Assembly (NCBI GenBank): GCA_020054055.1
Contig: JAGVLZ010000049.1
Span: 1 to 6,100 of the forward strand
Reading direction: 5' to 3'
DNA: 6,100 nt
Source of the DNA: Phycisphaerales bacterium
GTDB taxonomy: Bacteria; Planctomycetota; Phycisphaerae; Phycisphaerales; UBA1924
The notes beneath the pieces are model-generated. The model had not been told where the DNA came from. It did no database searches and saw only the letters and a list, made by a program, of their open reading frames with translations. Made by a program: the position numbers and the translations under genes. Shown piece after piece: positions 1 to 5,299 of the stretch; the stretch's first letter is position 1; every line of letters begins with the position of its first letter.

Positions 1-83
1 CTCCCGGCGAGCGCGGCCGCGCACGCCAGCCATGAGGCCAGCACGTACGGCGCAAGGCGGGGTTGGCGCGATCGTCCAGGCAT
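1..83 (-). CDS. 5' end of an exported protein (signal peptide only), second gene of the TonB-receptor operon
   Basis: Only the first 27 codons are in the window; the gene continues past the left edge. The ATG at 83-81 is preceded on the minus strand by GGAG about 10 nt upstream, and the gene begins 22 nt after the receptor stop codon, so the two are probably co-transcribed. The visible peptide starts MPGRSRQPRLAPYV and continues into a hydrophobic, alanine-rich stretch (LASWLACAAALAG). That is a basic n-region plus h-region, as in a Sec signal peptide, so the product is probably periplasmic or membrane-attached. The function cannot be read from this fragment. From family knowledge, receptors of this kind are often followed by a YfiR-type (DUF4154) or substrate-binding periplasmic protein and then a sensor kinase; applying that here is inference only. 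Confidence 0.6.
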   Translation of the reverse strand, partial: MPGRSRQPRLAPYVLASWLACAAALAG

Positions 84-105
84 CCAGCAGTCTCCGTACA
101 AAACT

Positions 106-2118
106 TCAGAATCGAAGCGTCGCCATCAGATAGACCCCACGCTCGACCTCGTTGCCGCCGTACTCGCTATGCCTCGGTTCAAGGAGGTTCTGTCCCCAAA
201 CCGCGAACTCGACGTTCGGCGTGGGCCTCCACGTCACGCCGACATCCAGACGGACGTACGAGCCGGTCCCTTGCTGGGGCACGTCGTCCACGTAATACAT
301 CCCCGCGTTCAACTCCAGGTGCTTGGTGATGTCGATGTTCGAGTTCACCTTCACCTGATGAAGCGGGGTGTTCCCCTCGTCAGCCGGTATCACAGGACCA
401 TGAATCAAAACCTCTGAATAGCTGTAGGACGCGCGAACGGTCCACGCGTCCGAAGCGTTCCATGCAACCGCAAGTTCTCCTCCATATGTCTCGCCAAACC
501 CATCGTTGTTGAACGGTTCAATCACCGAGTTCACATAGATCAGATTCTCGTAGTCGTTGTAAAAAAGCGCCGCATCGAAGGTGAGCGCGTCAAGCGCACG
601 GACGCGGTAACCCGCTTCGTACGCGATGAGTTCCTCGGCCTTCAGGTCGTCGTTGGGCTGAATCCCCAGTGGGATGATGGTCCCCGTCGGGGCCATGCCC
701 GCGAGCGTGCCGGTGTCGATGTAACCGAATGCGAGCATGCCTTCGTGTTCGGTTCGGGACGGAATCCGGACCGGGCGCGAGAGCGAAGCCCAGAGCGTGT
801 GGCGGTCGTTCGGCGTCCACCAGAGCCGCGCGCCCGGCTGGAACTGCGCGCCGGTGTAGTCGTCGTACGAAAGCTTCGAACCGATCATGGCGAACACGCG
901 ATCCGGAACGATCGTGATCGTGTCCTGCAGGAATCCGCCGAAGATCGAGAAGTCGCCGTTCTCAGGCCTGAGAAGAAGATTGGCGCCGTCTTCGGTTCGG
1001 TCCTGCGTGAAACGCGCGTTCAATCCCCACACGATCTCGTGCCTCGTGTCGGGCCTGAAATGATGCCGCCAGTCGGTCGCGAAGGTGTCCCGCTCGACCT
1101 CGAAGGTCACGTTCGTTCGCCGGAAGGTCCGGTCGTAATACCCCTGAAGGCTCCAGCCGCTGTCTGCGGTTTCTTTGGCGAGCCGCGCGAGCAGGTTCCC
1201 CCCGCTGCGCCGCGTGTCGCGGATATCCCGCACGAATACAACGTTTTCGCCCGGCACCGGAGCCGCGGGGTTAAACTCGCCGAAGCGATCCGTGTTGTAG
1301 ATGTCACCCTGCAAAGTAAAGGTGAGTTCCCCCGGCTTCCCGTGGTCGAGGCGGAACCCACCGCGTTCCATGGCCCAGTCATCGTGCGCGCTGTCTCCGG
1401 AGCTCGTGACGAGTTCGTCTCGCTCGAACCACTTCCCGTAGACGCGGGCCCAAGTTTGTTCGCCGAGCCGGAACCCGTACCGTCCCTCGCCGAATGCCTG
1501 CTCGTATGTCCCGAGTCCGCCCGCGAGCAGCACTCCCTGAGTTTCGCTGGCGCTTTTGGTCGTGACGTTGATCACGCCGTTGACCGCGTTCGCGCCCCAC
1601 AGAGTCGCCCCCGGCCCGCGGACAATCTCGATCCGGTCGAGATCCTCCAGCAGGATGTCCTGCACATCCCAAAACGTGCCGCCGTAGAGCGGATCGTAAA
1701 CAGCCCGGCCGTCGATCAAAACCAGGGTCTTATTTGCGAGACTGCCATTGAAACCTCGCATCCCCACCGAATAAGACGAGGAACCGGATTGCCCCACGAA
1801 TACGCCCGGCGCGAGCCTCATCGCATCAGCGAGCGTCCGGAATCCACCCCGACGCACGTCTGTTCCCGAGATGCGATACACGGCGGCCGGCGTCGAGAAC
1901 CACTCCTGGTTGACCCCCGCGACGGAAGTTACCGCCAAGCTCATCAACTCTTCCATCGAGAGATCGGCGACCGTCTCCGGCGTCAGTGTCTCTTCATTCT
2001 GTGCCAAACAAGCACCGGCGGCGACGAGCACGACCGCAGTCGATGCAAAGACGTGACACGGGCCGACCCGCGGGGGGCGCGATTCTCGACATTCATGGTT
2101 GGAGAATCCTTGCAGCAT
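106..2118 (-). CDS. TonB-dependent outer-membrane receptor
   Basis: A 670-residue outer-membrane beta-barrel receptor that would import a ligand (siderophore, cobalamin or other) using TonB/ExbBD energy. Chosen start is the ATG at 2118-2116: GGAGG lies 3 nt upstream (rather close) with GAGGT 12 nt upstream. It gives a signal peptide with a basic segment (RESRPPR), a hydrophobic core and a likely cleavage site after ACLA, about residue 39. The frame stays open to 2301, but those extra 61 codons look nothing like a leader. A TonB-box-like segment (LAVTSVAG) is at about 61-68. The plug domain spans about 70-190, with hallmarks LVLIDGRAVYDPL, DRIEIVRGPGATLWG and NAVNGVINVTTKSA. The rest is barrel, ending in a terminal Phe (MATLRF) as outer-membrane assembly requires. 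The length is normal for the family. The substrate is not readable. It is transcribed away from the mobile module and shows no sign of damage. Confidence 0.93.
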   Translation of the reverse strand: MLQGFSNHECRESRPPRVGPCHVFASTAVVLVAAGACLAQNEETLTPETVADLSMEELMSLAVTSVAGVNQEWFSTPAAVYRISGTDVRRGGFRTLADAMRLAPGVFVGQSGSSSYSVGMRGFNGSLANKTLVLIDGRAVYDPLYGGTFWDVQDILLEDLDRIEIVRGPGATLWGANAVNGVINVTTKSASETQGVLLAGGLGTYEQAFGEGRYGFRLGEQTWARVYGKWFERDELVTSSGDSAHDDWAMERGGFRLDHGKPGELTFTLQGDIYNTDRFGEFNPAAPVPGENVVFVRDIRDTRRSGGNLLARLAKETADSGWSLQGYYDRTFRRTNVTFEVERDTFATDWRHHFRPDTRHEIVWGLNARFTQDRTEDGANLLLRPENGDFSIFGGFLQDTITIVPDRVFAMIGSKLSYDDYTGAQFQPGARLWWTPNDRHTLWASLSRPVRIPSRTEHEGMLAFGYIDTGTLAGMAPTGTIIPLGIQPNDDLKAEELIAYEAGYRVRALDALTFDAALFYNDYENLIYVNSVIEPFNNDGFGETYGGELAVAWNASDAWTVRASYSYSEVLIHGPVIPADEGNTPLHQVKVNSNIDITKHLELNAGMYYVDDVPQQGTGSYVRLDVGVTWRPTPNVEFAVWGQNLLEPRHSEYGGNEVERGVYLMATLRF

Positions 2119-2307
2119 CCACCTCCATCTACCTCGCGCGTAACAACAGCCCGTGACACGCATCGTGCACGAGCGACCGTGGCTCGTATCAAGAGAGTTG
2201 TTCGCCGGATCGTTTTCCCAGAGCGCGCATCGGTCGCGTGTGGTCCCCTCCATGAGATGGGCTGACCACCCTGCACGAATTAGCCCCGATTGGGGGAGCA
2301 CCGTGGG

Positions 2308-2337
2308 TTGCCATCACTCAGCCCACATTTTTATATT
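2308..2337 (+). promoter_or_regulatory. Candidate sigma70-type promoter (overlaps a weak terminator-like hairpin)
   Basis: TTGCCA at 2308-2313 and TATATT at 2332-2337 are separated by 18 nt, a fair match to -35 and -10 boxes reading rightward toward the regulator at 2648. The same bases include a stem (GTGGG 2303-2307 with CCCAC 2322-2326) followed by ATTTTTAT, which resembles a short intrinsic terminator. On the minus strand TATAAA (2335-2330) could be a -10 for the receptor. Which reading is correct cannot be settled from sequence. Confidence 0.3.
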
Positions 2338-2594
2338 GGACCGCGACGCCCATTTGTGTGGATCAGCGAGCGGCGCACACTCGACTTTGCGGCGATCAGA
2401 CGCAGCGGGCGCGAGATCTCGACCGGAAGGACGATAAAAGAGCGCGCTTCTGTTGGGCTAAGCGTCCAGACCATTCTGGGTGCCGCGACTTCGATTCCAA
2501 CGAGGGCCGTATCTATCCTTCGGGATGGAAGTGAATCTCACGCTTAGATACGTATGCAGGCACGCGTCAATGCATCCGCATGCCGATGAAAAAA

Positions 2595-2645
2595 GTTGGC
2601 AACGGGATCTTCACATGCAACCACTGGTTGCGCTAGGCACGTTGC
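2595..2645. promoter_or_regulatory. Candidate operator cluster for the adjacent HTH regulator
   Basis: A perfect 15 bp palindrome GCAACCACTGGTTGC (6+3+6) sits at 2617-2631, ending 16 nt before the ATG at 2648. It is flanked by GTTGGCAAC (4+1+4) at 2595-2603 and a further GTTGC at 2641-2645. Four GCAAC/GTTGC half-sites therefore fall within about 50 bp. Position and symmetry suggest a binding site for a dimeric repressor, most simply the Cro/XRE-like protein encoded just downstream; that link is inference. As RNA, the palindrome would be a hairpin close to the start codon. Confidence 0.45.
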
Positions 2646-2647
2646 TT

Positions 2648-3133
2648 ATGAAACTCGCTGATTGGCTGTTTGAGAACAGCAAGAGCCCGGAGTTCTTCCG
2701 TAGGAAACTCGGGGTTCCAGAACGCTCCACCGTGTCACGCTGGCTGACCGGGAAGAGAAAACCCAACCGGCACTGGATGCGTGCCATCACCCAACTCACG
2801 GGCGGCGCCGTGCAGAGCGGGGACTTCGATGATTCGTCCCCGCCCCGGTGCGTCCGACCGATTCTCGACGCCAGCGGCGACGAGCGGCTCATCCTCCCGT
2901 GGCATCCGGGCTATCAGGATGAGCCGTCTTCCGCTGATGGAGACGTGTTCTCCCCTCCCGTGAAGCGTGCGTTGAACGTGCTCGGCAAGCGGGTGAAGTT
3001 CACCCCAGGCGGCACGCTCCTCCTCGACGGCCGACCAAGCGACCTCCGCAGGATCGTGCAAGCCGCCAACGAAATCCTGCGACGCCGCGGCCAGGAGCCG
3101 ATCCACTACCCCGGCGTCGAGCCGCTGCTCTAA
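2648..3133 (+). CDS. Cro/XRE-like helix-turn-helix regulator with C-terminal LLDGR-type domain
   Basis: A predicted DNA-binding regulator of 161 residues. Residues 1-54 read as a Cro/C1-type HTH: MKLADWLFENSKSPEFF, then RRKLGVPERSTVSRWLTGKRKP with the recognition helix near 25-36. Residues 55-100 look like a linker. Residues 101-161 form a compact second segment containing KFTPGGTLLLDGRP, a helix (DLRRIVQAANEILRRRG) and a PIHYPGVEPLL end. I recall similar tails in other phage-like and alphaproteobacterial regulators, but I know no assigned function. The ATG at 2648 was chosen because homologues typically begin MKLADYL; the ATG at 2615 is an in-frame alternative but lies inside the palindromic cluster, and neither has a strong ribosome-binding site. 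It is the first gene of the rightward module ending in the integrase, so a role in controlling lysogeny-like maintenance or excision is likely. Confidence 0.75.
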   Translation: MKLADWLFENSKSPEFFRRKLGVPERSTVSRWLTGKRKPNRHWMRAITQLTGGAVQSGDFDDSSPPRCVRPILDASGDERLILPWHPGYQDEPSSADGDVFSPPVKRALNVLGKRVKFTPGGTLLLDGRPSDLRRIVQAANEILRRRGQEPIHYPGVEPLL

Positions 3134-3147
3134 CAGGATCAACCCAC

Positions 3148-3188
3148 GGCGCGCTGACTCCGCGCCACAGAAAGGAGAATTGATGATG
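3148..3188 (+). promoter_or_regulatory. GC-rich hairpin directly followed by a strong ribosome-binding site and tandem ATGs
   Basis: GGCGCG (3148-3153) and CGCGCC (3161-3166) form a perfect 6 bp stem with a 7 nt loop. There is no U-run after it, so it is not an ordinary terminator. Five nt later comes AAAGGAGA (3171-3178), the best Shine-Dalgarno sequence in the window, followed by ATGATG (3183-3188). This start is not in the frame of the XRE-like gene at 3259; it opens a frame that later joins the excisionase frame. It may drive a leader peptide or a longer excisionase isoform, or be a relic. Confidence 0.45.
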
Positions 3189-3258
3189 ACTACACACCAA
3201 AATGGATTGCCAGGATGCCCCGAGCGTGCGCGTCATGGACCAAACAATGGAGGAACGC

Positions 3259-3549
3259 ATGAGCGACCAATGGGCACTGGAACTGGAGGAGCGGATCGAT
3301 CACGCCCTGGGGCGTGGATTAATGAGCCTCCGGAAACACGCCGGCCTGAGTATCACTTCCCTGGCCGAACGGTCAGGCTGCCCCCTGGAGGAGTTGATCG
3401 ACCACGAGGAAGGGACGCTCCCGATCCCTTTCTCACGGGTTCTGATCCTCGCGCAACTGCTGGGATGCAGCCCGATGGAGTTCATCACAGCGGCGATCGA
3501 GGGCATCCGGGGCGGATCGTCTCGCCCGGAACACTTCCGGCACTCATGA
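3259..3549 (+). CDS. Small XRE-type helix-turn-helix protein
   Basis: A 96-residue predicted DNA-binding protein. The HTH_3-like domain covers about 21-74: LMSLRKHAGL (helix 1), SITSLAERSG (helix 2), CPLEELIDHEEG (recognition helix), then LPIPFSRVLILAQLLGCSPMEFI, the usual closing helices. The start at 3259 is supported by GGAGGA 4 nt upstream. In-frame ATGs at 3202, 3235 and 3247 exist but lack such a site. Third positions are strongly G/C-rich, as expected for a real gene in this DNA. The stop codon overlaps the excisionase start (ATGA, 3546-3549), so the two are translationally coupled, and the integrase follows. It probably regulates the recombination genes. A second long frame overlaps this gene and is treated separately. 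Confidence 0.78.
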   Translation: MSDQWALELEERIDHALGRGLMSLRKHAGLSITSLAERSGCPLEELIDHEEGTLPIPFSRVLILAQLLGCSPMEFITAAIEGIRGGSSRPEHFRHS

Positions 3550-3743
3550 CCACCTCGGAAGTCGCCCGCGTTCTCCGCGTCCACCGCAACACGGTGGACC
3601 GCGAGAGGCAGGCCGGACGCCTCGCTTGTGTGCGGATCGGGAGGCGGGTGTTCCACACCGAAGAGCAGGTCAAGGTGTACGTCAACGGTCAACAACGAAC
3701 GGAAGGCAGAGCAGGTGTTCTACAAATCGATCTGGGACTATGA
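3546..3743 (+). CDS. Excisionase-like MerR/HTH_17 DNA-binding protein
   Basis: A 65-residue protein reading MTTSEVARVLRVHRNTV, then DRERQAGRLACVRIGRRVFHTEEQV. This is the winged HTH pattern of the excisionase (HTH_17) family: two helices, then a short wing carrying the IGRRVFHTEE motif, usually I.(G).R.(W/Y/V)R in relatives. Such proteins bend DNA at attachment sites and direct tyrosine recombinases toward excision. The ATG overlaps the stop of the XRE-like gene by 4 bp and has no strong ribosome-binding site, which fits translational coupling. The end overlaps the integrase start by 29 bp. Size and position immediately before int support a recombination directionality factor. The same frame is open upstream to 3180, so a longer isoform cannot be excluded. 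Confidence 0.78.
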   Translation: MTTSEVARVLRVHRNTVDRERQAGRLACVRIGRRVFHTEEQVKVYVNGQQRTEGRAGVLQIDLGL

Positions 3744-4980
3744 GGGTTACTCGCTGGTCAAGCGACCGGACACCCCCAACTACTACATCTACTGGAACCC
3801 CGTGGGGAACCGTTTCAAGCGACTGAGCACGAAGACCCGTGACATCGATCATGCGAAGCAGTTCCTGATCCGGTTCGCCGAGCGACGCAGACGGCCCACG
3901 CGTCCGCCCCCTGAATCCGTTCCGCTGGGCTCGGTGCTGACGCACTACGTCAACAGCCAACTGACGGGGAAGACCCTGCGTGATGGTTCCAGCGTCCTTC
4001 GCACGCTCCACCACTTCATGGATGCCGAAGGCATCCGAACCGTGGCGGACATGACACCTCGGATGCAGCGGCATTTCATCGAGTGGCGGAAGCATCAAGC
4101 TGGCCGCAAGGGAAAAATGCTCTCGAACGACACCATCAACAAGGACTTGCAGGTGCTGCGGGCGGCGTTGAACCACTGCCGCAGGGAGGGTTATGTGTCG
4201 GAGGTGCCGAATGTCCAACTGCTGTCGAAGCCTCCGCCGCGCCAGCGATTCCTCACCCCTGAGGAAGTGCGTCGATTGCTCGCCGAGTGCCGCGAGCAGC
4301 ATTTATTCAGGTTCGTGATGCTGAGCCTCCACACCCTGCAACGGCCCGGCGCCATCCTTGGGCTACGTTGCGAGCAAGTGGATCTTGGTTCAAGACGCAT
4401 CGACTTCAAGCCGCCCGGATGGATTCAATCGAACAAGCGGCGGCCCGTCGTTCCGATCAGCAACACGATCCTGCCTGTGCTTGAGGAAGCGATTGCTGAG
4501 AGTGTGTCGGGCTTCTTGATCGAATACGCGGGTCGGCCAGTCTCCAGCATCAAGACGTCCTTTGGAAAGGCGTGCAGACGGGCGGAGCTGCTGGACGTGA
4601 TCCCGTACACGCTGAGGCATACGGGAGCGACGCTACTCGCGGCTGCTGGAGTTCCCCTGTGGCAGGTATCTGGGATGCTTGGCCACAGCATCACCCGCAC
4701 GACAGAGATCTACGCAAAGCACTCCCCTGAATACCTGCTCGCCGCGACGGAAGGGCTCGACAGAGTGTTGGGACACGGCACACTCTCGTCGGTTTGCGCC
4801 AATCGTGCGCCAAAATGTGTCTCCGAAAGGCTTTCAACCGTCGATCATGTCAATGACACGACCGAGCGGATGACACGCGGCGATCACTCTGCAAACGATG
4901 CCAACAGCCATGTTGATTGGGCATTGACGCACGCCGTTGGATCTAGTAAGAGAACGGATCTCCTTCATGGGGGCGCATAG
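3715..4980 (+). CDS. int: Tyrosine recombinase / phage-type integrase
   Basis: A 421-residue site-specific recombinase expected to integrate and excise the element. The GTG start at 3715 has GGAAGG 8 nt upstream and removes an unrelated N-terminal stretch in the longer open frame (from 3628). Residues 3-57 look like an arm-binding domain (GYSLVKRP, YYIYWNP, KRLSTKTRDIDHAKQFL). Residues 67-165 form the core-binding SAM-like domain. The catalytic domain runs from about 178 to 350, with Arg210 (LQRPGAILGLR), Lys241 (SNKRRPVVPI), Arg301 and His302 (YTLRHTGAT), His324 (MLGHS) and nucleophile Tyr333 (TTEIYAKH). The usual His of the H-x-x-R box is Tyr298. About 70 poorly conserved residues follow the catalytic domain, encoded in DNA that also holds a repeat of the attachment region. 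The stop codon TAG (4978-4980) coincides with positions 8-10 of the tRNA-Lys fragment. Confidence 0.93.
   Translation: MFYKSIWDYEGYSLVKRPDTPNYYIYWNPVGNRFKRLSTKTRDIDHAKQFLIRFAERRRRPTRPPPESVPLGSVLTHYVNSQLTGKTLRDGSSVLRTLHHFMDAEGIRTVADMTPRMQRHFIEWRKHQAGRKGKMLSNDTINKDLQVLRAALNHCRREGYVSEVPNVQLLSKPPPRQRFLTPEEVRRLLAECREQHLFRFVMLSLHTLQRPGAILGLRCEQVDLGSRRIDFKPPGWIQSNKRRPVVPISNTILPVLEEAIAESVSGFLIEYAGRPVSSIKTSFGKACRRAELLDVIPYTLRHTGATLLAAAGVPLWQVSGMLGHSITRTTEIYAKHSPEYLLAATEGLDRVLGHGTLSSVCANRAPKCVSERLSTVDHVNDTTERMTRGDHSANDANSHVDWALTHAVGSSKRTDLLHGGA
4793..4812 (+). repeat. Direct repeat copy 1 (tandem TGCGCCA)
   Basis: TTTGCGCCAATCGTGCGCCA lies inside the 3' coding region of the integrase, where it encodes CANRAP. 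TGCGCCA occurs at 4795-4801 and 4806-4812. It matches copy 2 at 19 of 20 positions. Confidence 0.85.
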
Positions 4981-5009
4981 CTCAGTCGGTAGAGCATCTC
5001 GCTTTTAAC
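4971..5009 (+). tRNA. 5' half of tRNA-Lys(TTT), truncated after the anticodon loop
   Basis: Clean tRNA architecture is present: acceptor strand GGGCGCA (4971-4977), T8 A9 (4978-4979), D-stem GCTC/GAGC with loop AGTCGGTA (4980-4995), A26, anticodon strand TCTCG (4997-5001) and loop CTTTTAA (5002-5008) with anticodon TTT at 5004-5006. C39 (5009) can still pair with G31. From 5010 the sequence (TCTGCTG) no longer pairs with the anticodon stem, and no variable region, T-arm or acceptor 3' strand follows. It is therefore not a functional tRNA gene on its own, but the retained target identity of an integration event with crossover probably in the anticodon stem-loop. Its first 10 nt overlap the integrase gene. 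Confidence 0.85.
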
Positions 5010-5081
5010 TCTGCTGATCCCAGTGAATCCGCCACTTTGAGACACTTCTGGCGCACTGGAATGTGTGGGTTTCACCGACAA

Positions 5082-5101
5082 TTTGCGCCAATCATGCGCC
5101 A
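5082..5101 (+). repeat. Direct repeat copy 2 (tandem TGCGCCA)
   Basis: TTTGCGCCAATCATGCGCCA, 289 bp downstream of copy 1 and on the other side of the tRNA core. TGCGCCA occurs at 5084-5090 and 5095-5101. The two copies diverge immediately outside the 20 bp, which suggests a selected binding sequence rather than a recent larger duplication. Confidence 0.85.
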
Positions 5102-5128
5102 GACATTTCGGCTCTGGTTCCATGCGGC

Positions 5129-5155
5129 TAGACATGCTGATGGTGGCTCTATGAT
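5129..5155 (+). promoter_or_regulatory. Weak promoter candidate for the HNH/NTPase gene
   Basis: TAGACA (5129-5134) and TATGAT (5150-5155) each match the sigma70 consensus at 5 of 6 positions, but the 15 nt spacing is shorter than ideal. It would give a leader of about 140 nt before the ATG at 5300. Confidence 0.25.
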
Positions 5156-5299
5156 GTGTTGCCCTGCTTTGCTTGACTAGGCTTTCGCAAGGGTCGCCGA
5201 GCGACAGAGCGGGACATGCAGGACTGGAACAAGCGTTGATCATTGTGCTATGTGTTGTTGTTGGTCAAGTCGCATCGGTAAGAGGAAGAGCCAGAGTTC

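Larger units (their letters stand above)
2119..2647. other. Intergenic region between the leftward receptor operon and the rightward mobile module
   Basis: About 530 nt with no convincing gene; open frames here are short or extend neighbours without conserved sequence. Visible structure: a GC hairpin CCCC-gatt-GGGG at 2284-2295; GTGGG at 2303-2307 pairing with CCCAC at 2322-2326, followed by ATTTTTAT; a 10 bp palindrome CGAGATCTCG at 2412-2421; an inverted repeat CCAGA-ccat-TCTGG at 2466-2479; an 8 bp palindrome ATACGTAT at 2548-2555; and the GCAAC/GTTGC cluster at 2599-2645. It must hold promoters for both directions. If a mobile element is integrated here, its left boundary might lie in this stretch, but no tRNA fragment or TGCGCCA repeat marks one. 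Confidence 0.6.
4793..5101. other. Attachment-site-like region: tRNA core flanked by arm-type repeats
   Basis: A core (tRNA-Lys 5' half, 4971-5009) is flanked by two nearly identical 20 bp direct repeats, 4793-4812 and 5082-5101, differing at one base. Each repeat contains TGCGCCA twice at an 11 bp period, about one helical turn. A fifth, inverted copy (TGGCGCA) lies at 5049-5055. Paired arm-type integrase sites on both sides of a core are the layout of attP in lambda-like systems, and the integrase has a matching N-terminal arm-binding domain. Two ATGACACG copies (4853-4860 and 4870-4877) add possible accessory-factor sites. The assignment rests on layout; no binding data are available. Confidence 0.6.
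5010..5299. other. Non-coding stretch between the tRNA fragment and the HNH/NTPase gene
   Basis: About 290 nt without a convincing gene. It holds the right-hand arm-type repeats, a CCAGTG (5020-5025) / CACTGG (5054-5059) inverted repeat, and a possible promoter for the gene at 5300. The reverse-strand open frame 5243-4965 runs across the tRNA fragment and shows no protein character. Confidence 0.55.

Noticed and set aside
745..2265. 506-codon open frame on the plus strand
   Set aside because: It is antisense to the TonB-dependent receptor, which has clear plug and barrel motifs. The plus-strand product has no recognisable domain, and such frames are common opposite GC-rich genes.
2119..2301. 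N-terminal extension of the receptor to 2301
   Set aside because: The extra 61 residues lack conserved character and would bury the signal peptide; a ribosome-binding site and ATG at 2118 explain the start better.
2119..2330. Cobalamin riboswitch upstream of the receptor
   Set aside because: The leader has a few suggestive GGxxA/CCGG bits, but I could not find the B12-box core or the paired arms.
2303..2333. Intrinsic terminator
   Set aside because: The stem is only 5-6 bp with a 12-14 nt loop, and no upstream gene on the plus strand needs one; noted as ambiguous within the promoter entry.
3180..3545. A separate gene in the excisionase frame upstream of 3546
   Set aside because: The HTH-coding frame at 3259-3549 is clearly protein-like and has its own ribosome-binding site; the overlapping frame is kept only as a finding.
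3682..4302. 206-codon minus-strand frame, and other antisense frames at 2735-3142 and 4390-4700
   Set aside because: All are shadows of the well-supported integrase and HTH genes.
4971..5060. Complete tRNA-Lys, or a tRNA interrupted by a group I intron in the anticodon loop
   Set aside because: No 3' anticodon strand, T-arm or acceptor strand follows, and no group I core motifs or downstream exon are visible before the next gene.
4965..5243. 92-codon minus-strand frame
   Set aside because: It spans the tRNA fragment and arm repeats, with no protein-like composition or ribosome-binding support.
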